A stretch of DNA of 64,000 bases from Limosilactobacillus oris (GCF_025311495.1 NZ_CP104398.1:1116001-1180000); one strand, 5' to 3'. Positions 42,989-52,064 are shown, counted from the first letter of the stretch. Program-made: numbers and translations. The notes: generated by a model not told the origin, from the letters alone.

Positions 42989-44386
42989 ATGACTAACGAT
43001 ATCATTGACGTTCAGCAACTCTCATTTGCTTACGACCACCAGGAGGTCCTTAAAGCGCTCACCACGAGTTTCCCCGCCGGCAACGTGGCCCTATTGACTG
43101 GGCCGTCCGGCTGCGGAAAGTCAACCCTTCTCCGCTTGATTGCTGGCTTGCTGCCTAAGTATGGCGGCCACCTCACTAACGGGCGGATTAATTTTCCAGC
43201 CGGGAAACCAACCATCGGAATGCTCTTTCAAGACCCCCTGATGCAGTTTGCGCTGGATACGCCCCGGCACGAGTTAGAATTTGTTCTCGAAAACGAACGG
43301 GTCCCCCACGAGCAAATTGCCGCCAGAGTAACAGCGGCCCTGCACTTTTGTAAAATCACTGACTTAGCAGACCGCCAGCTGACCACCCTATCCGGCGGCC
43401 AACAGCAACGGGTCGCCCTGGCCGTCACAATTGCCCGGCAGGCGAAGGTGCTCCTGCTCGACGAACCATTCGCCAGTATTGACGAAGAAAGCCGGCACTT
43501 CCTGATCGGTCAACTGCAACAGCTGGTAGTGAACCAGGGCATCACAATCTTAATTGCCGACCACGACTGTCACGGCTACCAAAAGCTGCATCCCCTGGTC
43601 TACCAGTTCCAGGCGGGGACGGTCGCCCGCCAATCAGCCGTTACCAGCGCCCAGTTGTTAGCCGCGGCTGACGAACGCGCCAAGCAGCCCCTGCGGACTG
43701 CCCGACCAACTGCTAGCGCACCAACTGCTTTTCAACTGACAGCTGTTCGAATTGAGCGGGGCGAGCGCCAGTTGTTAAGTCTTCCCCAGCTCGCACTATT
43801 TCGAGATAAAATCACCTTGGTCACCGGCGCAAACGGCAGTGGCAAATCGACCTTTTTCCAAGCCCTCGCCAAGCTGATTCCCTATCAGGGCCAGATTGAC
43901 TTCGCCGGACACGACATCCAGCAAATCAAAAACCGGCGTTACCGGGCGGACCTAGGACTCGTCTTCCAGCACGCCGACGACCAGTTTATTAACGTTACCG
44001 TTGCCGAAGAGCTAGCCCTCAGCAAACGCAATGGCCGCCACCCCTATTTTCAAACTAGCCTTCCCGCCGCTCTAGAGCTGTTAGGACTCACGGGGCTGGA
44101 CGAGCGGGTAGTCTACTCCCTTAGTGGCGGGCAGCGCAAAAAGCTCCAGCTCTTGTTGATGCTGATGATGGGCCAGCCAGTCCTCCTGCTCGACGAACCA
44201 TTCGCGGGGCTCGACCGGCAGTCCCTCCAAAACGTCTACCAACTAATTAAAACTGCCCAGGCAGCTAAGCCGCAAACCATGTTAATCATCAGCCACCAGT
44301 TGGCCGCCATCGACCAGCTAATCGACTTCCACTTGCACTTGAGCGGGCACCAGCTTCGGTATGAGGAGGACTACCATGAATCCTAG
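42989..44386 (+). CDS. ykoD: ECF transporter duplicated ATPase YkoD
   Basis: 465 residues with two ABC domains fused in one chain. First: GPSGCGKS, LSGGQQQRVALAV, VLLLDEPFASIDE. Second: GANGSGKS, LSGGQRKKLQLLL, VLLLDEPFAGLD. This two-domain form is typical of YkoD. It energises YkoE/YkoC. The ATG lies two bases after ykoE, and the gene overlaps ykoC by eleven bases, so translation of the three is coupled. Confidence 0.93.
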   Translation: MTNDIIDVQQLSFAYDHQEVLKALTTSFPAGNVALLTGPSGCGKSTLLRLIAGLLPKYGGHLTNGRINFPAGKPTIGMLFQDPLMQFALDTPRHELEFVLENERVPHEQIAARVTAALHFCKITDLADRQLTTLSGGQQQRVALAVTIARQAKVLLLDEPFASIDEESRHFLIGQLQQLVVNQGITILIADHDCHGYQKLHPLVYQFQAGTVARQSAVTSAQLLAAADERAKQPLRTARPTASAPTAFQLTAVRIERGERQLLSLPQLALFRDKITLVTGANGSGKSTFFQALAKLIPYQGQIDFAGHDIQQIKNRRYRADLGLVFQHADDQFINVTVAEELALSKRNGRHPYFQTSLPAALELLGLTGLDERVVYSLSGGQRKKLQLLLMLMMGQPVLLLDEPFAGLDRQSLQNVYQLIKTAQAAKPQTMLIISHQLAAIDQLIDFHLHLSGHQLRYEEDYHES

Positions 44387-45029
44387 TTTTAAATTAATTC
44401 TCGCCCTGGTTATTTCCCTGGAAATAACTTTCACCAACCACCTGGGGGGCAACCTCATCATCATCGCCGCCGCGCTAACCTACCTCATAATTAAACGCGT
44501 GGCCTGGAAGAAGCTGTGCCGACTACTGCTGATTACCCTGATTCCAGCGGCAGCGCTGTTTATGACCATCGGCTACTTCTCTCCCGAGCGTGACCTCTTC
44601 TTTGCCTGGGTACTGGTCAGCCGGCTCTACTGCTACGTAAGTGTTGGCGCTGCTGTGACCCTCACCACCAATAAACTCAGCCTGATTCGTTCGCTGGAAC
44701 AGAACTGCCACCTCCCCAGCAAGTTTGCCTATGGCTTCCTGGCAGCGCTCAACCTTATTCCGCGAATTAAGCAAAACGTGGTTACCATTCGGGTGGCCGC
44801 CCAAATGCGGGGCGTGACCCTGCACTGGTGGTCACCAACCCTTTACTTCAAAGCGATCCTTTCCGCCATTGCCTGGTCCGACCAGTTAGCCCAGGCAATG
44901 GAAACCCATGGCTTCAAGGAGGACGCTCCCCGTTCTGCTGCTCAGGTGATTGGGGTGGAGAAACGTGACTGGCTAACCATGCTCCTGATTTTATTGATTA
45001 TCCAAATAGTAATAATTGCGCTTCCTTAA
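44376..45029 (+). CDS. ykoC: ECF transporter T component YkoC
   Basis: 217 residues, about five helices, with the T-component coupling motif region AAQMRGVTLHWW (A-R-G type) and QAMETHGFKEDAPRS. It links YkoE with the ATPase. GAGGAGG lies before the ATG at 44376, inside the end of ykoD. No ykoF gene follows, unlike in Bacillus subtilis; the next gene is a DUF4870-like protein in the same direction. Confidence 0.9.
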   Translation: MNPSFKLILALVISLEITFTNHLGGNLIIIAAALTYLIIKRVAWKKLCRLLLITLIPAAALFMTIGYFSPERDLFFAWVLVSRLYCYVSVGAAVTLTTNKLSLIRSLEQNCHLPSKFAYGFLAALNLIPRIKQNVVTIRVAAQMRGVTLHWWSPTLYFKAILSAIAWSDQLAQAMETHGFKEDAPRSAAQVIGVEKRDWLTMLLILLIIQIVIIALP

Positions 45030-45067
45030 TTTATCAGTCATAATATAGAAAAAAGGAAGGACAGATT

Positions 45068-45409
45068 ATGAATAACAACAGTATCGCCACGCGAATCGTC
45101 AACGCACTTTCCTACTTCAGCATTTTCTTCTTGCCGGTTATCTTTCCCTTAATCGTCTGGATCATTGCCCGCGCCAGCGACGATCCCTCGGTAACCAGCA
45201 ACGCCCGGAAGGCCTTTTGGAGCCAGATTTTCCCGCTGCTCTACTTGATTTTTGGCGCGCTCGTCGCTAGTATTAACGCGCTACGCGACTATACCTTCCA
45301 TGCGAGCGCGCTCCTGGGAATTTTACTGACCTTCGCGCTCTTGATTGCCCTCCTCCTGTTTATCTACAACGTTGCGATGGGGGTCAAAATGCTGCTAGGG
45401 CGTGACTAG
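45068..45409 (+). CDS. DUF4870-like small membrane protein
   Basis: 113 residues with three helices. Its start (IATRIVNALSYFSIFFLPVIFPLIVWI) and NARKAFWSQI after the first helix match the DUF4870/Tic20-like family. Function is unknown. AAAAGGAAGG lies before the ATG; it starts 38 bases after ykoC and could be read through from that operon. A terminator follows. Confidence 0.75.
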   Translation: MNNNSIATRIVNALSYFSIFFLPVIFPLIVWIIARASDDPSVTSNARKAFWSQIFPLLYLIFGALVASINALRDYTFHASALLGILLTFALLIALLLFIYNVAMGVKMLLGRD

Positions 45410-45451
45410 CCATGGGCAATGAACTGCTTTCATGCTTTGTCTAATATTTGT

Positions 45452-45494
45452 ACGGCCTCAGTATTCGTCCTGCCCGAATGGTGAGGCCGTTTTA
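45452..45494 (+). terminator. Terminator after the DUF4870-like gene
   Basis: acggcctca (45452-45460) pairs with tgaggccgt (45482-45490), then tttt. Confidence 0.75.
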
Positions 45495-45522
45495 ACTATA
45501 CAAAGGGGAGAATGTTAATCTT

Positions 45523-47505
45523 ATGGGCCTGCTTTTAGGAATTATCCTGCTATTTACGACCGTGGTTGTCGCTAACGTCATCCACTTGATCTATCCCAAA
45601 CTTCCGCTGTCCATCTACCAAATCATTGCGGGGGTCCTGCTGGCATCACTGCCAACCACTGCCACTGACTTCACGATGCATCCCGAACTCTTCATGATGG
45701 TCGTGATTGCACCCCTGATGTTCAATGATGGTCAAAACCAGTCGTTCCGTTATTTGACCAGTAACTACAAGTCAATCCTGTCAATTTCGGTCGTCCTCGC
45801 GCTGGTAACCGTCCTTATTTCGGGCGCCATCCTGCACCTGGCACTACCAACCGTCTTTCCATTTGCTCTCGCCTTCATGTTGGCATCGATTATTACCCCT
45901 ACCGATGCGGTGGCGGTTAAGTCCATCACCTCCAACATGACGGTGCCGGAAAACGTTAACGGGGCCCTCGAATATGAATCGCTCTTCAACGACGCTTCGG
46001 GAATCGTCCTCCTTGACCTTTCCCTGGCTGCCTACCAGTCAGGCGAATTCTCGTTGGGCCACAGCCTGTGGATCTTTTCCTACGTCTTTTTTGGCGGCAT
46101 TATTTTTGGGGCAATTATGGGAAACCTGGTGATTAGCCTGCGGCAACGGTTGATGAGCAACCACGTCGATATCGGCTCCATAGTCATCCCAATCAACGTC
46201 ATGACCCCCATTGTCGTCTACTGGCTGGCTGAGGAACTGCACCTCTCTGGTATCCTTGCCGTCGTTTCGGCTGGAATCGTCCACAGTATTCTTTACGACC
46301 GCCTGCGCCTCACCTCGACTAAGGTTCAAATGGCGACTACGACCATCTGGACCATCATCAGTGACGCCTTAAACGGAGTCGTGTTCGTTCTCCTGGGGGT
46401 AATGCTCCCCCAGGTTCTCCGCCGGACAGCCCCACACAACCTGTTGAACCTGCTATGGATTGCCCTGGCGCTCTATATCATCATGACCCTGCTCCGCTTC
46501 TTGTGGACCCGCTTTCGCCTTGTCAACATCCACTCAGCGAAGGAAAATCTAAACCGCGATAGCTTCCTGATGGCAATCGGTGGAATTCATGGAACCATTA
46601 CCCTTGCTTTAGCTTTCTCCCTGCCAGTGATGATCAACCACCATACCTTTGCCTTCCGCAATTCGATGATCCTGATTGCGGCGTTTGTCATCCTGATTAG
46701 TATTATCGTGGGTGCCGTGGCCTACCCCCTCCTGCTGCCGCCCAAGTCGCGGGACTATACCAAGGAAGAGTTTCAGCAGGCGTTCAATAAGACCGTCCAC
46801 CACGCAATCAATGCTCTTCATAACCATGACGACCACCGCCGGGAACAAACTTTTGTTGCCGACCAGCTCGCCAGCCAAACCAGGCAATTTCACGACTTCA
46901 ATCGGGAACTCTTTGAACAGCTGGTCAAGAAAGCCCACCAGGTTGAACTGGCAACCCTGGACCAGCTGACCGATGATGGCACCATTACCGAAAAACAGGC
47001 AGAGTTCTACGCTAGCTTCGTTGCCCGCTCGGTCTTCCGTAGCAGCCGTCATAGTTTCCGCGAATCATGGGTAATCCTTTGGCACCGAATCAAGTGGCGG
47101 TATGCCCGCCGGCGCCGGTTGAAAAAGCACCTAAAGAGCAAGGGCCTGCTTAACAGTGACACCGGTCACCAGCTAATTACCGCAAGCGAGCACCAGGTCA
47201 TCATGGAAATCCAGAAGCTGGTTTACCGAAACGTTGAAAAATACCTCCATTCGGTTTCTAACCCGAAAAACGTTAACGAGGTCGCAATGGTCAACCACAT
47301 TTACCTCCAAAAGAAACGCTTCTTCAACCATGAAGTTTCCATCGATACCGACGTTGCAACCAGCCTGTTCATTGAGGCTTTCCAGCTTGAACATAGCTAC
47401 GTGCAGGAACAGCTGGCTGCCGGCAACCTTTCCCAGGAGCTCGCCAACGCCCTCAACGAACAAATTTCCACTGATGAACTGGTCTACGTCCAATCACTAG
47501 ACTAA
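45523..47505 (+). CDS. CPA1-family Na+/H+ antiporter
   Basis: 660 residues. About twelve helices (1-410) with ASIITPTDAVAVKSI and ESLFNDASGIVLLDLS (the ND motif) and GIHGTITLALAFSLP typical of NhaP/YjcE exchangers. It is followed by a 250-residue basic cytoplasmic tail rich in charged helices. It exchanges Na+ or K+ for H+. GGGGAG lies before the ATG at 45523. Monocistronic; a strong terminator follows. Confidence 0.9.
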   Translation: MGLLLGIILLFTTVVVANVIHLIYPKLPLSIYQIIAGVLLASLPTTATDFTMHPELFMMVVIAPLMFNDGQNQSFRYLTSNYKSILSISVVLALVTVLISGAILHLALPTVFPFALAFMLASIITPTDAVAVKSITSNMTVPENVNGALEYESLFNDASGIVLLDLSLAAYQSGEFSLGHSLWIFSYVFFGGIIFGAIMGNLVISLRQRLMSNHVDIGSIVIPINVMTPIVVYWLAEELHLSGILAVVSAGIVHSILYDRLRLTSTKVQMATTTIWTIISDALNGVVFVLLGVMLPQVLRRTAPHNLLNLLWIALALYIIMTLLRFLWTRFRLVNIHSAKENLNRDSFLMAIGGIHGTITLALAFSLPVMINHHTFAFRNSMILIAAFVILISIIVGAVAYPLLLPPKSRDYTKEEFQQAFNKTVHHAINALHNHDDHRREQTFVADQLASQTRQFHDFNRELFEQLVKKAHQVELATLDQLTDDGTITEKQAEFYASFVARSVFRSSRHSFRESWVILWHRIKWRYARRRRLKKHLKSKGLLNSDTGHQLITASEHQVIMEIQKLVYRNVEKYLHSVSNPKNVNEVAMVNHIYLQKKRFFNHEVSIDTDVATSLFIEAFQLEHSYVQEQLAAGNLSQELANALNEQISTDELVYVQSLD

Positions 47506-47522
47506 TTATGTATTCCAAGTAA

Positions 47523-47574
47523 AAGGGTCCTAACCACTGACAAACTCATGTCAACGGTTAGGACCCTATTTTAT
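47523..47574. terminator. Bidirectional terminator
   Basis: agggtcctaacc (47524-47535) pairs with ggttaggaccct (47556-47567), T-rich on the plus side, between converging genes. Confidence 0.8.
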
Positions 47575-47931
47575 TTATAGTGTTAAGAGAAACGCCAGAA
47601 CTGCTGGAAGCAGCTGGAACAGCCAGATCTTCCGGGTAGCCGTAAAGCCACCGAAGAGGGCTACCACCATGATAAAGACCAGCAGCATTTGCCAAACAGT
47701 AATGAGGGTAATCCCGTGAACTAGCCAGTAACTAGCAATGATAAGGATTCCCAGCATTCCGTTGTAAATTCCCTGGTTGGCAAAGGAAATCCGGGCAGGC
47801 CGCTGGCGGGTATACTCTACCGGCAGGTCAAACGCGCGGGCCTGCTGTTCGGGGCGGCCCCAAATTTCCATGACCATGATTCCCAGATGCTCGATTGCAA
47901 TTAACATCATTAGGACAATTAGCAGTATCAT
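47575..47931 (-). CDS. DUF1304 family membrane protein
   Basis: 118 residues, four helices, with AIEHLGIMVMEIWG and RISFANQGIYNGMLG motifs of DUF1304. Function is unknown. Its start follows GAGGAAAAATG, and the hydrolase gene ends only ten bases upstream, so the two probably share a transcript. Confidence 0.85.
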   Translation of the reverse strand: MILLIVLMMLIAIEHLGIMVMEIWGRPEQQARAFDLPVEYTRQRPARISFANQGIYNGMLGILIIASYWLVHGITLITVWQMLLVFIMVVALFGGFTATRKIWLFQLLPAVLAFLLTL

Positions 47932-47941
47932 TTTTCCTCAC

Positions 47942-48946
47942 TCACTTTACATAATGATTTAAAAAGCGAGCAATCCGTTGTGGGTAGCGTGCTGGCTCCT
48001 TTTCGTATGAAGCCGCGTGTTTAGCACCCTTGACCACCCATAATTCACGGGGACCCTTCGTAGCCGCATAATTACGGTAAACCATCCGTGTCGGGACGAA
48101 ATTATCGTTGCCGCCGTGAATAAACATCATTGGGCGGTGATTATGCTCCAGCATCGCCGTTGAACTGGCCTGCCGCACGTAGAAACCATTTTTGACCCGG
48201 TTAATCATGCTCAGGCTTCCAATCAATGGCGCACGGATTGCCTGGGGAATATTATACAGGTTCCCCGCCTCATAGTTAAGCTCATCGTTCAAACTGGTGT
48301 AACCGCAGTCCTCGACGAAGGCCTTGACCTGGTGCGGGAGCGGGATCCCGCTGGTCATCATTGTCGTGGCCCCGCCCATACTGACGCCGAAGATGACGAT
48401 TTGACTATTTCGGCCGTTCTTCGTGATGATTTGGTCCGTCCACTTACGGACATCGTACCGCTCTGGCCAGCCGTAGCCGATGTACTTTCCCTGGCTCTCC
48501 CCGTGGGCCCGTGCATCCGGCATCAGGACATTGTAGCCCAGCTGGTGAAACATTGCCGCGTACTCTCCCATCTTCTCCTTCCGGCCCATAAAGCCATGGA
48601 GGATAATCACGTTCTTGGTAGTCGGGTGGGCAGCTGGTAAATAGTCAGCCACCAATTGGTAGTCACCGCCAGCTGACTTCATTGTCCACTGCTGTTTAGG
48701 TGCCCGCTTAAACCACATCTTCTGTGAATACAGCGGGTCGCTCTTGCTAATGCGAGCAGAGTTATTGATGAAAGACTTGTGGCTCGGTACCATCGCCACA
48801 TTGAAGAAGTAACTCCCAGCCGCAAATAGTGCCAGTGCCAACAAGATAATAATACTGATTAGCCACCGCCAGAGATGGTGACGGCGTTTAGAAACTTTTG
48901 TTTTCAAATTGATTAACCCCATGTTGTATTTTTGATTAACGGACAT
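47942..48946 (-). CDS. Membrane-anchored alpha/beta hydrolase
   Basis: 334 residues. One N-terminal membrane anchor (about 28-48) followed by an alpha/beta hydrolase: VIILHGFMGRKEKMGEY (oxyanion HG), FGVSMGGATTM (nucleophile Ser in GxSxG), FVEDCGYTSL, HGGNDNFVP (Asp), and GAKHAAS (His). It probably acts at the outer membrane face on esters or amides; substrate unknown. The start is either 48946 or an in-frame ATG at 48922; neither has a strong ribosome site. It is divergent from an XRE regulator. Confidence 0.85.
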   Translation of the reverse strand: MSVNQKYNMGLINLKTKVSKRRHHLWRWLISIIILLALALFAAGSYFFNVAMVPSHKSFINNSARISKSDPLYSQKMWFKRAPKQQWTMKSAGGDYQLVADYLPAAHPTTKNVIILHGFMGRKEKMGEYAAMFHQLGYNVLMPDARAHGESQGKYIGYGWPERYDVRKWTDQIITKNGRNSQIVIFGVSMGGATTMMTSGIPLPHQVKAFVEDCGYTSLNDELNYEAGNLYNIPQAIRAPLIGSLSMINRVKNGFYVRQASSTAMLEHNHRPMMFIHGGNDNFVPTRMVYRNYAATKGPRELWVVKGAKHAASYEKEPARYPQRIARFLNHYVK

Positions 48947-48992
48947 ATTTTAGCACACATTCCGTTACTTGATAACATTCATCCCTAGTAAA

Positions 48993-49013
48993 TACCATTT
49001 CCAATGGTAAAAT
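48993..49013. promoter_or_regulatory. Palindromic operator overlapping a -10 box
   Basis: TACCATT (48993-48999), tcc, AATGGTA (49003-49009) is a perfect 7-3-7 dyad whose right end overlaps TAAAAT (49008-49013), 30 bases before the XRE regulator start. A site for autoregulation by that regulator is likely. Confidence 0.6.
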
Positions 49014-49042
49014 AGAAGTTGACACTAAAAAGGAGTGAGAAG

Positions 49043-49456
49043 ATGTTTCCTGAAAGACTCCGGGCACTGCGCAAGGGCCAAAAAATTACCTTAAAAGAAC
49101 TGGCCAACCACCTCAACCAAAATCTCGGGCCCAACGAAAAGCCAAATACCGCCTCTCAAATCGGCAACTGGGAGCGGGGGATTCGAACGCCATCATACGT
49201 TGAAGCCCGTAAACTGGCCGAATTTTTCGATGTTAGCCTCGACTATTTAACTGGGAAAACCGACCGGGACGACTTTGACCTCGGCAAGCTGTTTTTCTCC
49301 AGTAAAAACCTGTCCTTTAACCAGACCGTCCTCTCCAGCGAAGACCGCTACGAAATTTTCCAGCTAATCGACGGCTACCTAAAGGGCAAGCACAACCGGC
49401 GGGATACTGATAAGTTCTATGGCAAGCAGGAACAGCTTAATCTAAAGTTAAAGTAG
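49043..49456 (+). CDS. XRE family transcriptional regulator
   Basis: 137 residues. An N-terminal helix-turn-helix (about 1-65; RLRALRKGQKITLKELANHL, IGNWERGIRTPSYVEARKLAEFF, SLDYLTGKTD) is followed by a short region ending in a basic tail. AAGGAGTGAG lies just before the ATG at 49043, which is preferred to an upstream in-frame TTG. A perfect palindrome overlaps its -10 box. The methyltransferase-like gene follows after nine bases, so the two are one operon. Confidence 0.88.
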   Translation: MFPERLRALRKGQKITLKELANHLNQNLGPNEKPNTASQIGNWERGIRTPSYVEARKLAEFFDVSLDYLTGKTDRDDFDLGKLFFSSKNLSFNQTVLSSEDRYEIFQLIDGYLKGKHNRRDTDKFYGKQEQLNLKLK

Positions 49457-49465
49457 TGAGACAAG

Positions 49466-50323
49466 ATGAATCCCAAAAAACTGAAACAACTAAAAAAACG
49501 CGTTAAGAAGGTCCAGCAGGCAGCAAAGACCGTCCCTTACATCCGAGAACTGGAGGGTTACCGTGAGCTGTTTGATGACTTTCCCGCAATCAAGTACCTA
49601 ATCAACAACGCCTTAGAGAGCGACCGGCTGTTGAAAAATGGCCTGTTGCCCCAGCCGTTGCCGAGCTTGCTCTTACCCGACAACATCCAAGACACGATTT
49701 TCCAGCGGGTCAACGAGCAGTATCCCCAGGGCGACCCGCGGGGCGACGCACTGTGGAACCGGTATAATGACGCCTTGCCGAAACTTGACCGGGCGTTGCG
49801 CAACTTCCGTGACCACCTGGAAGACACGTACGGGATGTGGTCCTACGTCAATGCCCCCTTTGCCAAGGCCCTTTCCGACTACCTCGCCGGCCGGCCGGTC
49901 TTAGAGATCATGGCCGGGAACGGCTACATTTCCAAGGGCCTGCGGAACAATAACCCTCAGCAAAAAATCTACACGACCGACAGCCAGGACTGGGTGACTG
50001 AAAACGAAACCGGCAGGCACCCGGTCACCCAGATTGAACGCCTCGACGCCCTCTCTGCCATTAAGAAGTACGGTAATCAGGTGGACTTCGTCATTATGTC
50101 CTGGGCTCCCGACAAGCAGGAAACCGACCGGGAAGTCCTCCAGCTGCTCCGCCAAACTTACCCGACGGTCCACTTCCTAGTCATCGGTGAACGGAACGGG
50201 GCTACGGACTCCAAGAAGTTCTGGCAGGAGGCCCTGCTCAGTCAAGACGAGGCCCTGCAACGGGTTAACCAGTACCTGCACTCCTTTGACCTCATTGATG
50301 AGCAGATCTACCTAGTAAAGTAG
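49466..50323 (+). CDS. SAM-dependent methyltransferase-like protein
   Basis: 285 residues. A basic N-terminus (KKLKQLKKRVKKVQQAAK) and a long helical part precede VLEIMAGNGYISKGL (about 147-161), a motif I of class I SAM methyltransferases. Later VDFVIMSWAPDKQETDREVL resembles motifs III and IV. It lacks an obvious NPPY-type DNA-amino-methylase box. The substrate is unknown. Operon with the XRE regulator; a GTGAGA-type weak site precedes the ATG. Confidence 0.75.
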   Translation: MNPKKLKQLKKRVKKVQQAAKTVPYIRELEGYRELFDDFPAIKYLINNALESDRLLKNGLLPQPLPSLLLPDNIQDTIFQRVNEQYPQGDPRGDALWNRYNDALPKLDRALRNFRDHLEDTYGMWSYVNAPFAKALSDYLAGRPVLEIMAGNGYISKGLRNNNPQQKIYTTDSQDWVTENETGRHPVTQIERLDALSAIKKYGNQVDFVIMSWAPDKQETDREVLQLLRQTYPTVHFLVIGERNGATDSKKFWQEALLSQDEALQRVNQYLHSFDLIDEQIYLVK

Positions 50324-50384
50324 GGAAGAAAAATTAACGAATCCAAGTTAGCGTCCAGCCGACGCCAACTGAACGTCCGCGACC

Positions 50385-50657
50385 GTGCCCTCATGCCGGT
50401 ATAACAAGGCGAAGGTCCTCAAGATCACTAACTTTGCCCAAGACGAGGAGTATACAGAAGCCTGGTCCCTGGTGGATGAAAACTTTGTCTACCGGCAGGG
50501 ACAGTGGGTGACCGTTGATAACTTTAATGAAGACAGCTGGTGCGATTCCACAACCGGGATTCATTTTTGGATGACCCAGGAGGAAGCCAGACCTACTAAT
50601 TTAATTAAAGCCAACTGGAATTTTATTCTTGATTACCAGTTGGCTTTTTACGTATAA
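50385..50657 (+). pseudogene. Remnant of a DUF5758-like gene
   Basis: The open frame reads KAKVLKITNFAQDEEYTEA, GQWVTVDNFNED and GIHFWMTQEEA, which resembles the C-terminal domain found after pentapeptide repeats (DUF5758). There is no good start site, the upstream repeats are absent, and the frame runs on through the terminator hairpin at 50608-50647. It is therefore a fragment or has lost its stop. Confidence 0.55.
50608..50647 (+). terminator. Terminator upstream of the MFS gene
   Basis: aagccaactgg pairs with ccagttggctt, followed by ttttt. The MFS promoter overlaps its 3' side. Confidence 0.75.
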
Positions 50658-50658
50658 T
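50629..50658 (+). promoter_or_regulatory. Promoter of the MFS gene
   Basis: TTGATT (50629-50634), 18-base spacer, TATAAT (50653-50658). The -35 lies in the loop of the preceding terminator. Confidence 0.6.
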
Positions 50659-50697
50659 GATTTGGTTATGGAAAAATTCAAACTAAGGAGGACTAAT

Positions 50698-51879
50698 ATG
50701 AAGTACCGTTTACAAGCAATTCTGTTCGTTTTTATTGCCTTTATGCTCGGCTGTAATGAATACATGATCGTCGGTGTCCTACCCGATATCGCCCATGAAT
50801 ACCACGATTCACTCTCTACCCTCGGCCTGTTGGTCACCGTCTTTGCCTTTGTCTACGCGGCCTTCACCCCTGTGATTACCTCGCTAGCCAACCGCTGGCG
50901 CCGGCACCACGTCCTCCTCTGGCTAATGGTTATTTTCCTGGTCGGCAACACCTGGACCGCGTTAGCCACCAACTTTGTTTCCCTGCTCCTCTCCCGGATC
51001 TTGACGGCGACGGTTGCCGGGGCAATCATTTCCCTGGTCCTGGTCATGGCTAGTTTCGTCGCGCCACACAACAAGCGGGCCAGCCTTGTTTCCTGGGTAT
51101 TCGCCGGCTTTAGTATTGCCTCCGTCATCGGGATTCCGATTGGGACCATCATCAGCACTACCTTTTCCTGGCATGATAGTTTCTGGATGGTCACAATCAT
51201 TACCGTCATCGCCTTTTTCTTTCTCTTTTGGCTGGTTCCCCGCGACACCCCGCAAGTCAAGAGCGGCTTGAAAAAGCAGTTCGTCTTGTTTAAGGACTAC
51301 CGTGTCCTGTTGGGCGTCCTCTTTATCGTGGCGATTTGCGCGGCCGACTACACCATTTACACCTACATCCGGCCGCTGATCACCACCGGGATGGGCTTTG
51401 ACAACACCTGGCTCAACTGGCTCCTGTTCGGAATGGGAATCTTCTTTATCATTGGGAACAAGTTTGGGGGCTTCCTGGCTGACCGCGGGGGTATCCACCG
51501 CCTGCCGATCATTTACGCCATCATGACGGTCCTCTACCTCGCGTTTGGTCCCCTGCTCAGCTTTAAGTGGTTCGCCATCCTGATTGTCGCCCTACTCTGT
51601 GTGGCCTTCTCCTGCTACGGGTCGTCCACCCAGCTGATGTTCTTAGACATTGCGGAAAAAGAGTACCCGCAGTCACTGGACCTGGCGTCCTCGCTCAATT
51701 CCATTTTTGCCAACATTGGCATCTCCCTCGGCTCCTTCACTGCCTCGCAGGCCGTCCAATTTACCGGGCTGACCCGGCTGGGCTACGTCGGTTCCATCTA
51801 CGCTCTTCTCGCAACCATCTTGGTAATCGTGCTGAGCCGGAAGTACGCGGGGATGCGTAACCATCTGGGACCAATTTAG
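50698..51879 (+). CDS. MFS transporter (drug/sugar exporter type)
   Basis: 393 residues, twelve helices. CNEYMIVGVLPDIAHEYHDS early in the chain is typical of DHA1-type exporters (YdhP/AraJ-like). Probably a proton antiporter; substrate unknown. AAGGAGG lies before the ATG at 50698; upstream in-frame codons start inside the terminator and are rejected. Monocistronic with a strong terminator. Confidence 0.9.
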   Translation: MKYRLQAILFVFIAFMLGCNEYMIVGVLPDIAHEYHDSLSTLGLLVTVFAFVYAAFTPVITSLANRWRRHHVLLWLMVIFLVGNTWTALATNFVSLLLSRILTATVAGAIISLVLVMASFVAPHNKRASLVSWVFAGFSIASVIGIPIGTIISTTFSWHDSFWMVTIITVIAFFFLFWLVPRDTPQVKSGLKKQFVLFKDYRVLLGVLFIVAICAADYTIYTYIRPLITTGMGFDNTWLNWLLFGMGIFFIIGNKFGGFLADRGGIHRLPIIYAIMTVLYLAFGPLLSFKWFAILIVALLCVAFSCYGSSTQLMFLDIAEKEYPQSLDLASSLNSIFANIGISLGSFTASQAVQFTGLTRLGYVGSIYALLATILVIVLSRKYAGMRNHLGPI

Positions 51880-51909
51880 CACAAACTCCGGCACGCGCCG
51901 GATAGCTAA

Positions 51910-51957
51910 ACGCCCTCCAAGACTCACTTCTAGCAAGTCTTGGAGGGCGTCTTTTTT
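51910..51957 (+). terminator. Terminator after the MFS gene
   Basis: acgccctccaagac (51910-51923) pairs with gtcttggagggcgt (51937-51950), then cttttttc. Confidence 0.85.
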
Positions 51958-51989
51958 CACCAGCCGACATCGCGGCCCTCATACAAAAT

Positions 51990-52064
51990 TTATACAACGC
52001 AGAGTCCAAACACAACAAAGATTAATGCAATAAAGGAGAATAAGAAGTACCATTCGCGCATCAT
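51990..52064 (-). CDS. Tiny membrane peptide, 24 residues
   Basis: Starts MMREWYFLFSF and continues as one hydrophobic helix ending in FGLCVV. A GTGGAGG site lies seven bases before the ATG at 52064, which is ideal. No family is recognised; it could be a small regulatory membrane protein or a type I toxin-like peptide. No antisense RNA is evident. Confidence 0.5.
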   Translation of the reverse strand: MMREWYFLFSFIALIFVVFGLCVV

